From Alphaproteobacteria bacterium (GTDB lineage Bacteria > Pseudomonadota > Alphaproteobacteria > Micropepsales > Micropepsaceae), in NCBI GenBank assembly GCA_003131925.1, contig PKWC01000041.1, positions 8,624-22,468 on the forward strand: DNA of 13,845 bases, written 5' to 3'. The position numbers and the translations under genes are program-made. A model generated the notes under the pieces. It was not told where the DNA came from. It ran no database searches and worked only from the letters and a program-made list of their open reading frames with translations. Below, piece by piece: positions 1-7,182 of the stretch. Every line of letters starts with the position of its first letter. The first letter of the stretch is position 1.

Positions 1-430
1 GGTACGGATCGGTATTGGTGCCCATCGCGATGACCTTCGGCACGTAACCAGGCGCGGACAATTCGCGGGCGAGGAGTTCGGCAGCATTGGGCTTGGCGAA
101 GATCCTCGATTCGAAATCCGCACCGGGCGACAGGCCCAGCCAGGCATGCGTGGGGCGGGCAAAGCAGTAGACGCAGCCATGCTCGCAGCCCTTGTACGGA
201 TTGATCGATCGATCGAAGGAAATGTCCGGCGAGCGGTTGTGCGTGATGATGGTGCGCGAAGAGTCCTTGAGCACTTCCGTCTTGAGGGGCGGGGGCCCTT
301 CGTCCTCCTGGGTCCAGCCGTCGTCGAGAAGCACTCGGGTTTCGCGCTCATAACGCCCCGAGGCATTCGTGCGCGCGCCCCGGCCCCGGAGAGCTCGGCC
401 GTCGGCGGTAATTTCGGCTGCGGCATCCAT
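1..430 (-). CDS. PA0069-family radical SAM protein (COG1533, SplB-like), 3' end cut by window
   Basis: The reverse strand gives 143 codons from the ATG at 428-430 before the window ends, so only the N-terminal part is present. The radical SAM cluster motif CEHGCVYC (Cys82, Cys86, Cys89; CX3CX2C) follows FDRSINPYKG, and the wording after it (FARPTHAWLGLSPGADFESR, then MGTNTDPY) is characteristic of the PA0069 family. These proteins bind a [4Fe-4S] cluster and S-adenosylmethionine. They are distant relatives of spore photoproduct lyase, but their reaction is not known. The first 60 or so residues are a basic, poorly conserved leader. No Shine-Dalgarno sequence precedes the ATG; a -10-like hexamer lies 6 bases upstream, so the mRNA may be leaderless. 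A LexA-box candidate overlaps the presumed -35 region. The gene lies 50 bases downstream of moaB on the same strand. Family assignment is firm; biological role is unknown. Confidence 0.9.
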   Translation of the reverse strand, partial: MDAAAEITADGRALRGRGARTNASGRYERETRVLLDDGWTQEDEGPPPLKTEVLKDSSRTIITHNRSPDISFDRSINPYKGCEHGCVYCFARPTHAWLGLSPGADFESRIFAKPNAAELLARELSAPGYVPKVIAMGTNTDPY

Positions 431-436
431 CGGCGC

Positions 437-464
437 AGCATAGCATCGATTTAGAACAAATCAA
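437..464 (-). promoter_or_regulatory. Putative promoter of the radical SAM gene
   Basis: On the minus strand, TTGATT (459..464) serves as a -35 and TATGCT (437..442) as a -10, with a 16-base spacer; each matches 4 of 6 consensus positions. The -10 ends 6 bases before the ATG, which would place +1 at or next to the start codon. The -35 lies inside the LexA-box candidate. This is a weak sequence match supported by position. Confidence 0.4.
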
Positions 465-471
465 GAACAAA
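453..471 (-). promoter_or_regulatory. LexA (SOS) box candidate upstream of the radical SAM gene
   Basis: On the minus strand this is two perfect copies of TTTGTTCT separated by TGA, an 11-base repeat period. The core is GTTC-N7-GTTC (454..468), which exactly matches the established alphaproteobacterial LexA operator, a direct repeat unlike the E. coli CTG-N10-CAG palindrome. It starts 23 bases upstream of the radical SAM start codon and 17 bases after the moaB stop, and it overlaps the best -35 candidate. That is where a repressor would block transcription. Binding has not been shown; the match is by eye. Confidence 0.75.
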
Positions 472-480
472 AATCTACTG

Positions 481-1035
481 TCAGCCCAGCGGTTTTCTGC
501 GGTGTTCTTCGAGCCGCGGCATGATCTCGACGAAATTGCACGGCCCGTGGCGCACATCGAGCTGCCATTTCAGAATGTGGTCCCATCCATCCTTCACCGC
601 GCCGGTCGAGCCTGGAAGCGCAAACAAGTAGGTACCCCCTGCAACGCCTGCGCAGGCGCGCGATTGCAGCGTCGAAGTGCCGACGGATTCAAAACTGACC
701 TGATGAAACAGCACCGAGAAACCATCGATCTCCTTCTCGAAGACCGACTTGAAAGCCTCGACCGTCACGTCGCGGCCGGTGAGGCCTGTGCCGCCGGTCG
801 AAATCACGACATCGACTTCCGGATTTTCTACCCATTGGCGGAGCAGAGCTGTGATTTGCTCTTTGTCGTCTCTCAGCAACGCGCGCGCGGCGAGAACATG
901 TCCCGCTTCCCGAATGCGTGCCGCAAGCGCATCGCCCGACGTATCGTTCGATGCGTCTCGGGTGTCGGAGACGGTCAGCACCGCGATGCGGACAGGAACG
1001 AAGGCAACAGATTCGTCAATGCGGTGCGGAGGCAT
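481..1035 (-). CDS. moaB: MoaB/MogA-family molybdenum cofactor biosynthesis protein
   Basis: This 184-residue protein of the MoaB/MogA family acts in the cytoplasm in molybdenum cofactor synthesis. Members bind molybdopterin, and the catalytic ones adenylate it before metal insertion. Visible signatures are VRIAVLTVSDTRD (residues 15-27), the molybdopterin-binding STGGTGLTGRD (79-89), PGSTGAVKDGWD (141-152), and the alphaproteobacterial ending RHGPCNFVEIMPRL (162-175). The open frame extends 50 codons further upstream, but the family begins just before the RIDES...FVPVRIAVLT stretch, so I chose the ATG at 1033-1035. That start lies 20 bases inside the end of the lytic transglycosylase gene in another frame. 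No good Shine-Dalgarno sequence is seen, so translation is probably coupled to the upstream gene. MoaB and MogA are hard to separate by sequence, and no other cofactor genes are nearby. Confidence 0.92.
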   Translation of the reverse strand: MPPHRIDESVAFVPVRIAVLTVSDTRDASNDTSGDALAARIREAGHVLAARALLRDDKEQITALLRQWVENPEVDVVISTGGTGLTGRDVTVEAFKSVFEKEIDGFSVLFHQVSFESVGTSTLQSRACAGVAGGTYLFALPGSTGAVKDGWDHILKWQLDVRHGPCNFVEIMPRLEEHRRKPLG

Positions 1036-2824
1036 CGCTGACCAGCAGAGTGCGCGCGGTCGCAGGTTGCGGCGTGTTGGACGCGGGGGCGGCGACCGGT
1101 AGCGCCGCGTTGGACCTGTAGAGCGGCCATTTTCCTTCGGCCGTTTCCTGAAGGCTCGGCGCAGCCTCGTTCGTGCGCCGCGCATACATCCAATAATAGG
1201 TCATGACATGCTTAATGTAGTTGCGCGTCTCCGCGTAAGGCAGGCTTTCGATGAAAAGCAGCGGATCGTTTGCGATTCCCGGTCTGGTCCCCAACCAACG
1301 CGTCAGGGCGCCGGGACCTGCATTGTAGGCAGCAGCGAGCTGAAACAGGTTGCCGTTTGTCTGATCGAGCAATTGCTGAAGATACCGTTCGCCCAATCCA
1401 AGATTGTAGGCGGGATCGTTGAGCTGCGACCGCCCGGGTGTCGCTCCGTCGATTTGCTGTGCGGTGCCCGGCATGACCTGCATTACGCCGCGCGCACCTG
1501 CCATGGAAACCGCATGTGGCTGAAAGCGGCTCTCGACACGCACGAATGCCAGCAGCAGGCAGCGATCGATGTGATAACCTCCCGGCGGCGTGTAGCCGGG
1601 AACCGGGAAGAGACCGGAGAGCAGCTCGCCGCGCGCGGCCTGCGCTTCGCTGGCCCGCAGCTCGAGATCCGGCAAATCCAAACGCTGTGACAACGCGGCA
1701 AATGCGTCGGCATCCCGCAGATCGATCTCGGCAAAGGCGTGGCTCATTTCCTGCTGGACGCCCTCGGTATGTCCGATCTGCCATAGCGCCACCGCGCGAT
1801 GTGCCGCGGGAATCTGCATCATCTCGTCGAAGCGGACGGAATCGAGCACCGGGTCGCTAAACGCGGCCGAGGGTTCCTGGCCAAGGAGACGCTGGGCAAG
1901 CATGCCATAGAAAGTCGGCTGTTCTCGCGCGGCCGCGGAAAGGAGCGACACCACGGGAAGCGGATCGCCGGATGCCACATGCGAACGCGCCGCCCAGAAC
2001 GCGGCGGCGCTGCGCGTCCAGCCCGGGACGGCCCCCGATTGCGCGAGGTGTTCGAAATAGGGCGCCGCGTCCGCGAATTTGTTCAGGCGATACGCGGCAA
2101 GCCCTGCATCCCAATCGAGCAACGGGGCGCCTTCGCGCTCAACACCGGCGATGCTGCTTGCGATTCGCAACGCCGCGTCGTCCTGGCCCTCGGCGAGATA
2201 GGAAGCCGCCAGCCGTTGGGTCAACCTCGTGATGTCGGACGCGGGCGCGATATTCGACGCTGTGAGCTGCTGCAGGACGACTTCGCCGGCAGCCGGTTGA
2301 TCGAGCTTCACATCGGCGTCGATCTGAACCTGCGCCGAGCGCGCTGCGTCTGAAGCGAGGGGAGCATTGGCGAGGCTGTCCGTCACGTCATATCCGCCCG
2401 TGGCGCGGCGCGGGATGCCCGGCAGGCCGGCCAGCAGGACCTTGTGGCGGCGACGATGATTGCGAAGCTCCGCCAGCGCCCGGATGCGTTCGGCGACGGG
2501 AAGCTCGGCGTAGGTCGCAAGCCATTGGGCGAGATCGCCGATGGCCGCATGACTGCTGTACGGTGAAAGGTAATGCTCCGCCTCGACATAACCGATCAGC
2601 GAGCGATCGGAGAGATCGGCGATCAGCGCACGCGCTTCCGCAAAACGTCCGTCCATTTCATCGGCGAAAATCTCGCGGTAACGCCGTGCGTCGTCCGGGG
2701 ACAGGACGTGCGGTGCGGCGCCTGCGGTTTCCTGCGGAGAAACCGGGTCTGAATCGGCGCCCACCGCGGCCGGCGCGACAAGGCAAAACACACACGAGGC
2801 CACAAGGAAGATGTTGCGCGCCAC
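1016..2824 (-). CDS. slt: Soluble lytic murein transglycosylase (Slt70-like)
   Basis: This 602-residue periplasmic enzyme cleaves peptidoglycan glycan strands and leaves 1,6-anhydro-muramic ends. The GTG start (2822-2824) is supported by AAAGGA at 2833-2838, 8 bases upstream, and by the signal peptide it exposes (a hydrophobic run at residues 4-22, with likely cleavage after VGA or nearby). Residues 40 to about 400 are helical and Ala-rich, as in the superhelical U/L domains of Slt70. The C-terminal SLT domain (about 415-550) has the catalytic glutamate at 431 (VRVESRF), GVMQVMPGTAQ (446-456), AAAYNAGPGAL (497-507) and SLPYAETRNYIKHV (527-540). A Pro/Ala-rich tail of about 50 residues follows. 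It lies 41 bases downstream of the uracil-DNA glycosylase gene on the same strand and overlaps moaB, so the three probably form one transcript. A shared function is not obvious. Confidence 0.94.
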   Translation of the reverse strand: MARNIFLVASCVFCLVAPAAVGADSDPVSPQETAGAAPHVLSPDDARRYREIFADEMDGRFAEARALIADLSDRSLIGYVEAEHYLSPYSSHAAIGDLAQWLATYAELPVAERIRALAELRNHRRRHKVLLAGLPGIPRRATGGYDVTDSLANAPLASDAARSAQVQIDADVKLDQPAAGEVVLQQLTASNIAPASDITRLTQRLAASYLAEGQDDAALRIASSIAGVEREGAPLLDWDAGLAAYRLNKFADAAPYFEHLAQSGAVPGWTRSAAAFWAARSHVASGDPLPVVSLLSAAAREQPTFYGMLAQRLLGQEPSAAFSDPVLDSVRFDEMMQIPAAHRAVALWQIGHTEGVQQEMSHAFAEIDLRDADAFAALSQRLDLPDLELRASEAQAARGELLSGLFPVPGYTPPGGYHIDRCLLLAFVRVESRFQPHAVSMAGARGVMQVMPGTAQQIDGATPGRSQLNDPAYNLGLGERYLQQLLDQTNGNLFQLAAAYNAGPGALTRWLGTRPGIANDPLLFIESLPYAETRNYIKHVMTYYWMYARRTNEAAPSLQETAEGKWPLYRSNAALPVAAPASNTPQPATARTLLVSDASAPH

Positions 2825-2865
2825 CAGCCCGATCCTTTGCCGCGATTCCCCGGAAGGGTCGAAGC

Positions 2866-3735
2866 CTAGCCGGACTCCGCGCTTTGCTCAAGCAACGCGA
2901 GGGCCTGGATTTTAACCGAGATTGCCTGGAGATCGCGCCATGCGAGCCTCTTTTCGAGCGGACGCCGCAAAAGATACGCCGGATGCAGGGTCGGCATGAC
3001 CGGCACCATGCGTCCGCAGACGAAATACTCCAGCCAGGATCCACGCAGACGCATGATCCCTTCGCTCCGGCCCATGACGTGCCGCGAGGCTATTGCGCCC
3101 AGGAGCACGATGATCCTGGGCGCAGCGAGCTCGATGTGTCTGCGCAGGAAAGGTAGACAGACTGCCGCTTCCTCCGGCGTAGGGTCGCGATTGGAGGGCG
3201 GGCGCCAATTGAGGATGTTGGTTATGTAAACATTCGATTTTCTGTCGAGGCCGATGGAGGCGAGCATGCGGTCGAGCAACTTGCCGGCGCGCCCGACGAA
3301 GGGCAGGCCCGCGATGTCTTCCTCCCGACCCGGCGCTTCCCCGATGAACAGGATTCTGCGGTCCGGCACACCGTCGGCAAACACGGTGCGTGTCGCGTGC
3401 TTTTTCAGGGGGCATCCCTCGAAGGCTTCGAGGGCCGCCTTCAATTCCGCGAGCGTGCCGCACGCCGCAGCGATCTCCATCGCGCGTCCGATCTGATCGC
3501 CGTCAGACGCTGCTGGCGTAACGGGCTGCGCTGGGAGATTTTTCGGACGCGCCGCCGATGGCCGCAGCGGGAGCGGCGAAGCGCCTGCCTCGAGGAGTTC
3601 AGGCCCCGAACGCACAGAAGCGTGATTGAACCGGTTTACGGGCTCGTCGCCCACCGCTTCGTCCGCGCCCGCCTCCACCAGCCATTGGAGGGCCGACAGG
3701 GGCGCCCGAATGCAATCCGGATTGGATTGTGGCAT
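2866..3735 (-). CDS. Uracil-DNA glycosylase, family 4-like, with two of four Fe-S cysteines missing
   Basis: This 289-residue base-excision-repair enzyme removes uracil from DNA. Residues 1-30 contain the alphaproteobacterial leader (LQWLVEAGADEAVGDEPVNR), followed by a low-complexity linker to about 80 and the catalytic domain from about 95 to 272. Motif A is GEAPGREED (132-140) and motif B is HPAYLLRRP (251-259), both standard for family 4. Family 4 enzymes hold a [4Fe-4S] cluster with four cysteines, in CX2C, NxxxCRPP and CxPFL contexts. Here Cys108 and Cys193 are kept, but the other two positions are Phe105 and Trp177 (NWRPP). I recall similar alphaproteobacterial homologues, so this is probably a clade trait. 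The frame is open far upstream, but the ATG at 3733-3735 is where the conserved leader begins. No Shine-Dalgarno sequence precedes it; a TATCAT hexamer lies 6 bases upstream. The gene diverges from etfD. Confidence 0.9.
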   Translation of the reverse strand: MPQSNPDCIRAPLSALQWLVEAGADEAVGDEPVNRFNHASVRSGPELLEAGASPLPLRPSAARPKNLPAQPVTPAASDGDQIGRAMEIAAACGTLAELKAALEAFEGCPLKKHATRTVFADGVPDRRILFIGEAPGREEDIAGLPFVGRAGKLLDRMLASIGLDRKSNVYITNILNWRPPSNRDPTPEEAAVCLPFLRRHIELAAPRIIVLLGAIASRHVMGRSEGIMRLRGSWLEYFVCGRMVPVMPTLHPAYLLRRPLEKRLAWRDLQAISVKIQALALLEQSAESG

Positions 3736-3741
3736 TGGCAG

Positions 3742-3747
3742 ATGATA
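3742..3747 (-). promoter_or_regulatory. Putative -10 element of the uracil-DNA glycosylase gene
   Basis: On the minus strand this reads TATCAT, 5 of 6 matches to TATAAT, and it ends 6 bases before the ATG at 3735. With the usual -10 to +1 distance, transcription would begin at the start codon and give a leaderless mRNA. This agrees with the absence of a Shine-Dalgarno sequence. The best -35 at 17-base spacing (TGGATG, 3765-3770) matches only 3 of 6 positions. I saw no convincing promoter for the divergent etfD gene in the remaining bases of the 83-base gap. Confidence 0.35.
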
Positions 3748-3818
3748 CGGGAAGGCCGGCGCTGCATCCACAGGTCCGTTCGATCCGAAATGATGCGCGC
3801 CGGACCCCAGAGAAGCGA

Positions 3819-5483
3819 ATGACGCAAAGCGCCGACCGGGAGAGCATGAAATATGACGTGGTCGTCGTCGGCGGCGGCCCTGCGGGTCTTTCCGCGGCGA
3901 TCCGGCTGAAGCGGCTCGCTGCCGAACACAAGCGGGAGACGACCGTCTGCGTTCTGGAGAAGGGTTCCGAAATCGGCGCGCACATTCTTTCCGGCGCCGT
4001 GATCGATCCCGTTTCGCTCGCAGAACTGTTCCCCGACTGGCAAACTCGAAAGGCACCGCTCGAAACACAAGTATCCGCCGACAGGTTCTATTACCTGGGA
4101 CCGTCGGCAAGCGTGCTCATTCCGAATTTCGTCATGCCTCCCCTGATGAGGAATCATGGAAAATACATCGCCAGTCTCGGTGATGTGTGCCGATGGCTTG
4201 CCCGCGAGGCGGAGGCGCTCGGTGTAGAAATCTATCCGGGCTTTCCGGCGGCCGAGATTGTGTATGGCGATAAGGGCGAAGTGACAGGCGTTCTCACTGG
4301 TGACATGGGTGTGGCGCGTGACGGCCATCACAAGGATTCCTACGCGCCCGGCATGGAGCTCCTTGGCAAATTCACGCTGTTCGCAGAGGGTGCGCGCGGA
4401 TCGCTCACCAAGCAATTGTTGGCGAGATACGACCTTTGCGCCGGCCGTGAGCCGCAGAAGTTCGGTATCGGTCTCAAGGAACTGTGGGAACTCGCTCCCG
4501 GCAAGCATCGCGCGGGCCTCGTCGTTCACACGATGGGGTGGCCGCTCGACGACCGAACCGGCGGCGGTTCGTTCCTTTATCATTTCGGCGCCAATCTTTG
4601 CTCTGTCGGCTTCGTCGTTCATCTCAACTATTCGAACCCCTATCTCTCGCCGTTTGACGAATTCCAGCGGGCGAAGACCCACCCGCGCATCCGCAATTTT
4701 CTGGAAGGCGGAAAGCGCATCTCCTACGGCTCACGCGCCATCACGGAGGGCGGCTTCCAGTCGGTGCCCCGGCTCGCCTTTCCGGGCGGTGCGTTGATCG
4801 GCTGCGGTGCGGGATTCGTGAATCTTCCGCGGATCAAGGGCACCCACAACGCGATGAAGACGGGAATGCTCGCCGCCGAGGCCGCGTTCGAAGCGATCGG
4901 CAATGGTCGCGAAGGCGACACGCTCGACGCCTACGAGGCGTCATATCGTGAGAGTCATGTCTATCGGGATTTGAAACGAGTCCGAAACGTCAAGCCCATA
5001 TGGTCCCGATTTGGCACGCGCATGGCGCTTTCGTTGGGCGGGTTCGACATGTGGACAAATCAGCTGTTCGGATTTAGCGTGCTCGGCACACTCGGTCATG
5101 GAAAGCCCGACCATGCGACGCTCAAGCGCGCCGCTGAGTGCAGTCCCATCGTCTACCCCAAACCCGACGGCCGAATTACGTTCGACAAGCTTTCTTCCGT
5201 GTTTCTCTCCAACACCAACCACGAAGAGGACCAGCCGGTCCATCTCGTGCTGAAGGATCCGTCCATTCCGATTCGCGCTAATTTGCCGGAATATGACGAG
5301 CCGGCGCAGCGCTATTGTCCGGCCGGTGTTTATGAGATCGTGAATGACGCTGGCGGACCGCGCTTCCAGATCAACGCGCAGAATTGCGTTCACTGCAAGA
5401 CATGCGACATCAAGGATCCATCTCAGAATATCACCTGGGTAACGCCCGAAGGGGGCGGAGGCCCGAACTATCCGAACATGTAA
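3819..5483 (+). CDS. etfD: Electron transfer flavoprotein:ubiquinone oxidoreductase (ETF-QO)
   Basis: ETF-QO is a membrane-associated FAD and [4Fe-4S] enzyme that passes electrons from ETF, reduced by acyl-CoA and other dehydrogenases, to ubiquinone. The 554-residue protein has the usual length. It shows the FAD dinucleotide fold YDVVVVGGGPAGLSAA (12-27), EKGSEIGAHILSGAVIDP (47-64), FLYHFG (252-257) and the long conserved stretch PGGALIGCGAGFVNLPRIKG (322-341). The C-terminal ferredoxin-like part supplies cluster ligands Cys500 (YCPAGVYE) and Cys523, Cys526, Cys529 (NCVHCKTCDIKDP). The start at 3819 gives the family-like MTQSADRESMKYDVV, with GAGAAG at 3810-3815. An in-frame ATG at 3846, preceded by GGAG, would give 545 residues and cannot be excluded. 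The frame is open back to 3729, but that would run into the divergent gene. ETF subunit genes are not in the window. A TPR lipoprotein gene follows after 13 bases. Confidence 0.95.
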   Translation: MTQSADRESMKYDVVVVGGGPAGLSAAIRLKRLAAEHKRETTVCVLEKGSEIGAHILSGAVIDPVSLAELFPDWQTRKAPLETQVSADRFYYLGPSASVLIPNFVMPPLMRNHGKYIASLGDVCRWLAREAEALGVEIYPGFPAAEIVYGDKGEVTGVLTGDMGVARDGHHKDSYAPGMELLGKFTLFAEGARGSLTKQLLARYDLCAGREPQKFGIGLKELWELAPGKHRAGLVVHTMGWPLDDRTGGGSFLYHFGANLCSVGFVVHLNYSNPYLSPFDEFQRAKTHPRIRNFLEGGKRISYGSRAITEGGFQSVPRLAFPGGALIGCGAGFVNLPRIKGTHNAMKTGMLAAEAAFEAIGNGREGDTLDAYEASYRESHVYRDLKRVRNVKPIWSRFGTRMALSLGGFDMWTNQLFGFSVLGTLGHGKPDHATLKRAAECSPIVYPKPDGRITFDKLSSVFLSNTNHEEDQPVHLVLKDPSIPIRANLPEYDEPAQRYCPAGVYEIVNDAGGPRFQINAQNCVHCKTCDIKDPSQNITWVTPEGGGGPNYPNM

Positions 5484-5496
5484 GAGGCAGAACTTC

Positions 5497-7182
5497 GTGC
5501 AAAAAATCGGACCCACAATTGTACTCGTACTCTTCGGACTCGGCGGCTGCGCCAGTGTCGGACAGAATTCCGGCCAGCCTTGGCAGCCGTCCTCGCAAGC
5601 CGAGAGTTTCGGCGATTATCTTTCGGCGCGGCTCGCGGCAAGTGACCACAACATGGCGGATGCTGCGAAGCTCTATGGTGCCAGCCTTGCCACCGATCCG
5701 GACAACGCCGACATACTTGGGCATGCGTTCCTTTATTCCGCGGCTTCGGGCGACATCGACGGTGCCGCGAAGCTCGCGCGGCGCCTCGTAAAGTCGGATC
5801 CGGACAATCGCGCGGCGCGATTGGCGCTGGCCGTAGAGGCGCTGAAGAACGGCGACTACGCCGGTGCGCGCACCGAAATCACTCAGTCCGCGAAAGGCCC
5901 CTTCACCGGCCTTACGCTCGTCCTTCTGGACGCCTGGGCTGCAGCGGGTGCGGGTGACATGGCGTCGGCGGACAGCGACATCGCGCAAGTCATCAAAGAG
6001 GGCGGAACGCAGACCCTGGGCGATTTCCATCGCGCTTTGATTCACGATCTCGCAGATCAGAGCGATGTCGCAGATGTCTCATACAGGGCGGCCGTCGCCT
6101 CGGGAGGAACCAGCCCGCGAATTGCCGAAGCTTATGGACGCTTCCTCGAGCGCGAGAAGCGCGCGGATGCGGCGCGGGCCTATTACTCAAAACTTGAGTC
6201 GGATGCAGCGCTGGCGCCGATCGCGGCGCAGGGTCTTGCGAGGATCGCGGGCGGCCAAAAGCCCGATCGACTGGTGAAATCGGCGGACCAGGGCGCGGCC
6301 GAGGCGCTGTTCGGGATTGCGGCGTCACTCAATGATGAAAACAGCGCAGACATCGCGGTTTTGTACCTGAGGCTGGCGCTCTATCTGTCCCCCGATCTGG
6401 ATCTCGCGAAGATTGTTCTCGCCGATCGGTTCGAAGCATTGGGCAAGTATGAGGATGCGATAGAAGTCTACGGGTCGCTCGACAAGGATTCGCCCTATAG
6501 GTCCGCGGCGGCGGTCCAGATCGCGCTGGACCAGTCGCGACTTGGCCAGAATGACCAGGCCGTGTCGGAACTTCAGGCGCTCACGCGCGGGACCCCCGGC
6601 GATGTGACCGCGTGGACCGCGTTGGGCGATGCCTATCGCAATGAGGAAAAATATTCGGAAGCAGCGGCCGCCTATGATCGGGCAGTAGCGCTCCTCGGCA
6701 GCGACAAGGCGAATGCGTGGCCTTTGTTCTACGCCCGTGCGATCGCGGAAGAGCGCTCACACCGATGGGACGCCGCCGAAGGCGATCTCAAGCACGCGTT
6801 GCAGCTTAGCCCCGACCAGCCGCAAGTTCTCAACTATCTGGGCTATAGCTGGGTCGATCAGGGTCGCAACCTGCCGCAGGCGCTCACAATGCTCGAGAAG
6901 GCGCGGTCGCTCAGTCCGTTTGACGGTTATATCGCGGACAGCGTGGGATGGGCCTATTACAAGGTCGGCCGTTACCAGGACGCAGTGAAAGTACTCGAGA
7001 ATGCGATCCTGCTTGTACCGGGGGATTCCACCGTCAATGCCCATCTGGGTGACGCGTATTGGAGAATCGGTCGCAAGCTGGATGCGCAGTTCCAATGGAG
7101 TCACGCGCTCGCATTCAATCCGGACCCTTCTGAAAAGGTGACGCTCGAAAGGAAGCTCCAATCGGGCAATAGCGAGAAGTGA
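5497..7182 (+). CDS. Tetratricopeptide-repeat lipoprotein (ispE-linked)
   Basis: This 561-residue TPR protein is probably lipid-anchored. The N-terminus is a short hydrophobic signal (residues 6-16) ending in LGGC, a lipobox with Cys18 as the lipidated residue. TPR-like helix pairs are seen at about 54-103 (ADAAKLYGASLATDPDN and the next unit). A stronger run spans about 370-543 and includes LNYLGYSWVDQG (445-456), DSVGWAYYKVGRYQDAV (481-497) and HLGDAYWRIGRKLDAQFQW (516-534). The region in between is helical and more diverged. The GTG start is supported by GAGG at 5484-5487, 9 bases upstream. The stop overlaps the ispE start as GTGA. A similar C-terminal wording occurs in the Pseudomonas PA4667 TPR protein, which is also next to ispE through lolB. 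The partner and function are unknown; an envelope scaffolding role is a guess. Confidence 0.85.
   Translation: MQKIGPTIVLVLFGLGGCASVGQNSGQPWQPSSQAESFGDYLSARLAASDHNMADAAKLYGASLATDPDNADILGHAFLYSAASGDIDGAAKLARRLVKSDPDNRAARLALAVEALKNGDYAGARTEITQSAKGPFTGLTLVLLDAWAAAGAGDMASADSDIAQVIKEGGTQTLGDFHRALIHDLADQSDVADVSYRAAVASGGTSPRIAEAYGRFLEREKRADAARAYYSKLESDAALAPIAAQGLARIAGGQKPDRLVKSADQGAAEALFGIAASLNDENSADIAVLYLRLALYLSPDLDLAKIVLADRFEALGKYEDAIEVYGSLDKDSPYRSAAAVQIALDQSRLGQNDQAVSELQALTRGTPGDVTAWTALGDAYRNEEKYSEAAAAYDRAVALLGSDKANAWPLFYARAIAEERSHRWDAAEGDLKHALQLSPDQPQVLNYLGYSWVDQGRNLPQALTMLEKARSLSPFDGYIADSVGWAYYKVGRYQDAVKVLENAILLVPGDSTVNAHLGDAYWRIGRKLDAQFQWSHALAFNPDPSEKVTLERKLQSGNSEK

Noticed and set aside
199..212. 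Tandem GATC/ATCG repeat
   Set aside because: It encodes the conserved SFDRSIN stretch of the radical SAM protein and is explained by coding; three or four copies is not a notable repeat.
502..1041. 179-codon open frame on the plus strand
   Set aside because: Fully antisense to moaB, whose protein matches its family end to end.
1799..2353. 184-codon open frame on the plus strand
   Set aside because: Antisense to the slt coding region; a shadow frame with Arg/Gly-rich composition.
3736..4110. N-terminal extension of the uracil-DNA glycosylase frame (125 codons upstream)
   Set aside because: It is antisense to etfD and basic or low in complexity. The conserved leader begins just after the ATG at 3735.
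3636..4682. 348-codon open frame on the minus strand
   Set aside because: Antisense to etfD and overlapping the uracil-DNA glycosylase start; no domain is recognisable and the sense gene is certain.
5431..6045. 204-codon open frame on the minus strand
   Set aside because: Antisense to the end of etfD and the start of the TPR gene; low-complexity basic composition and no family resemblance.
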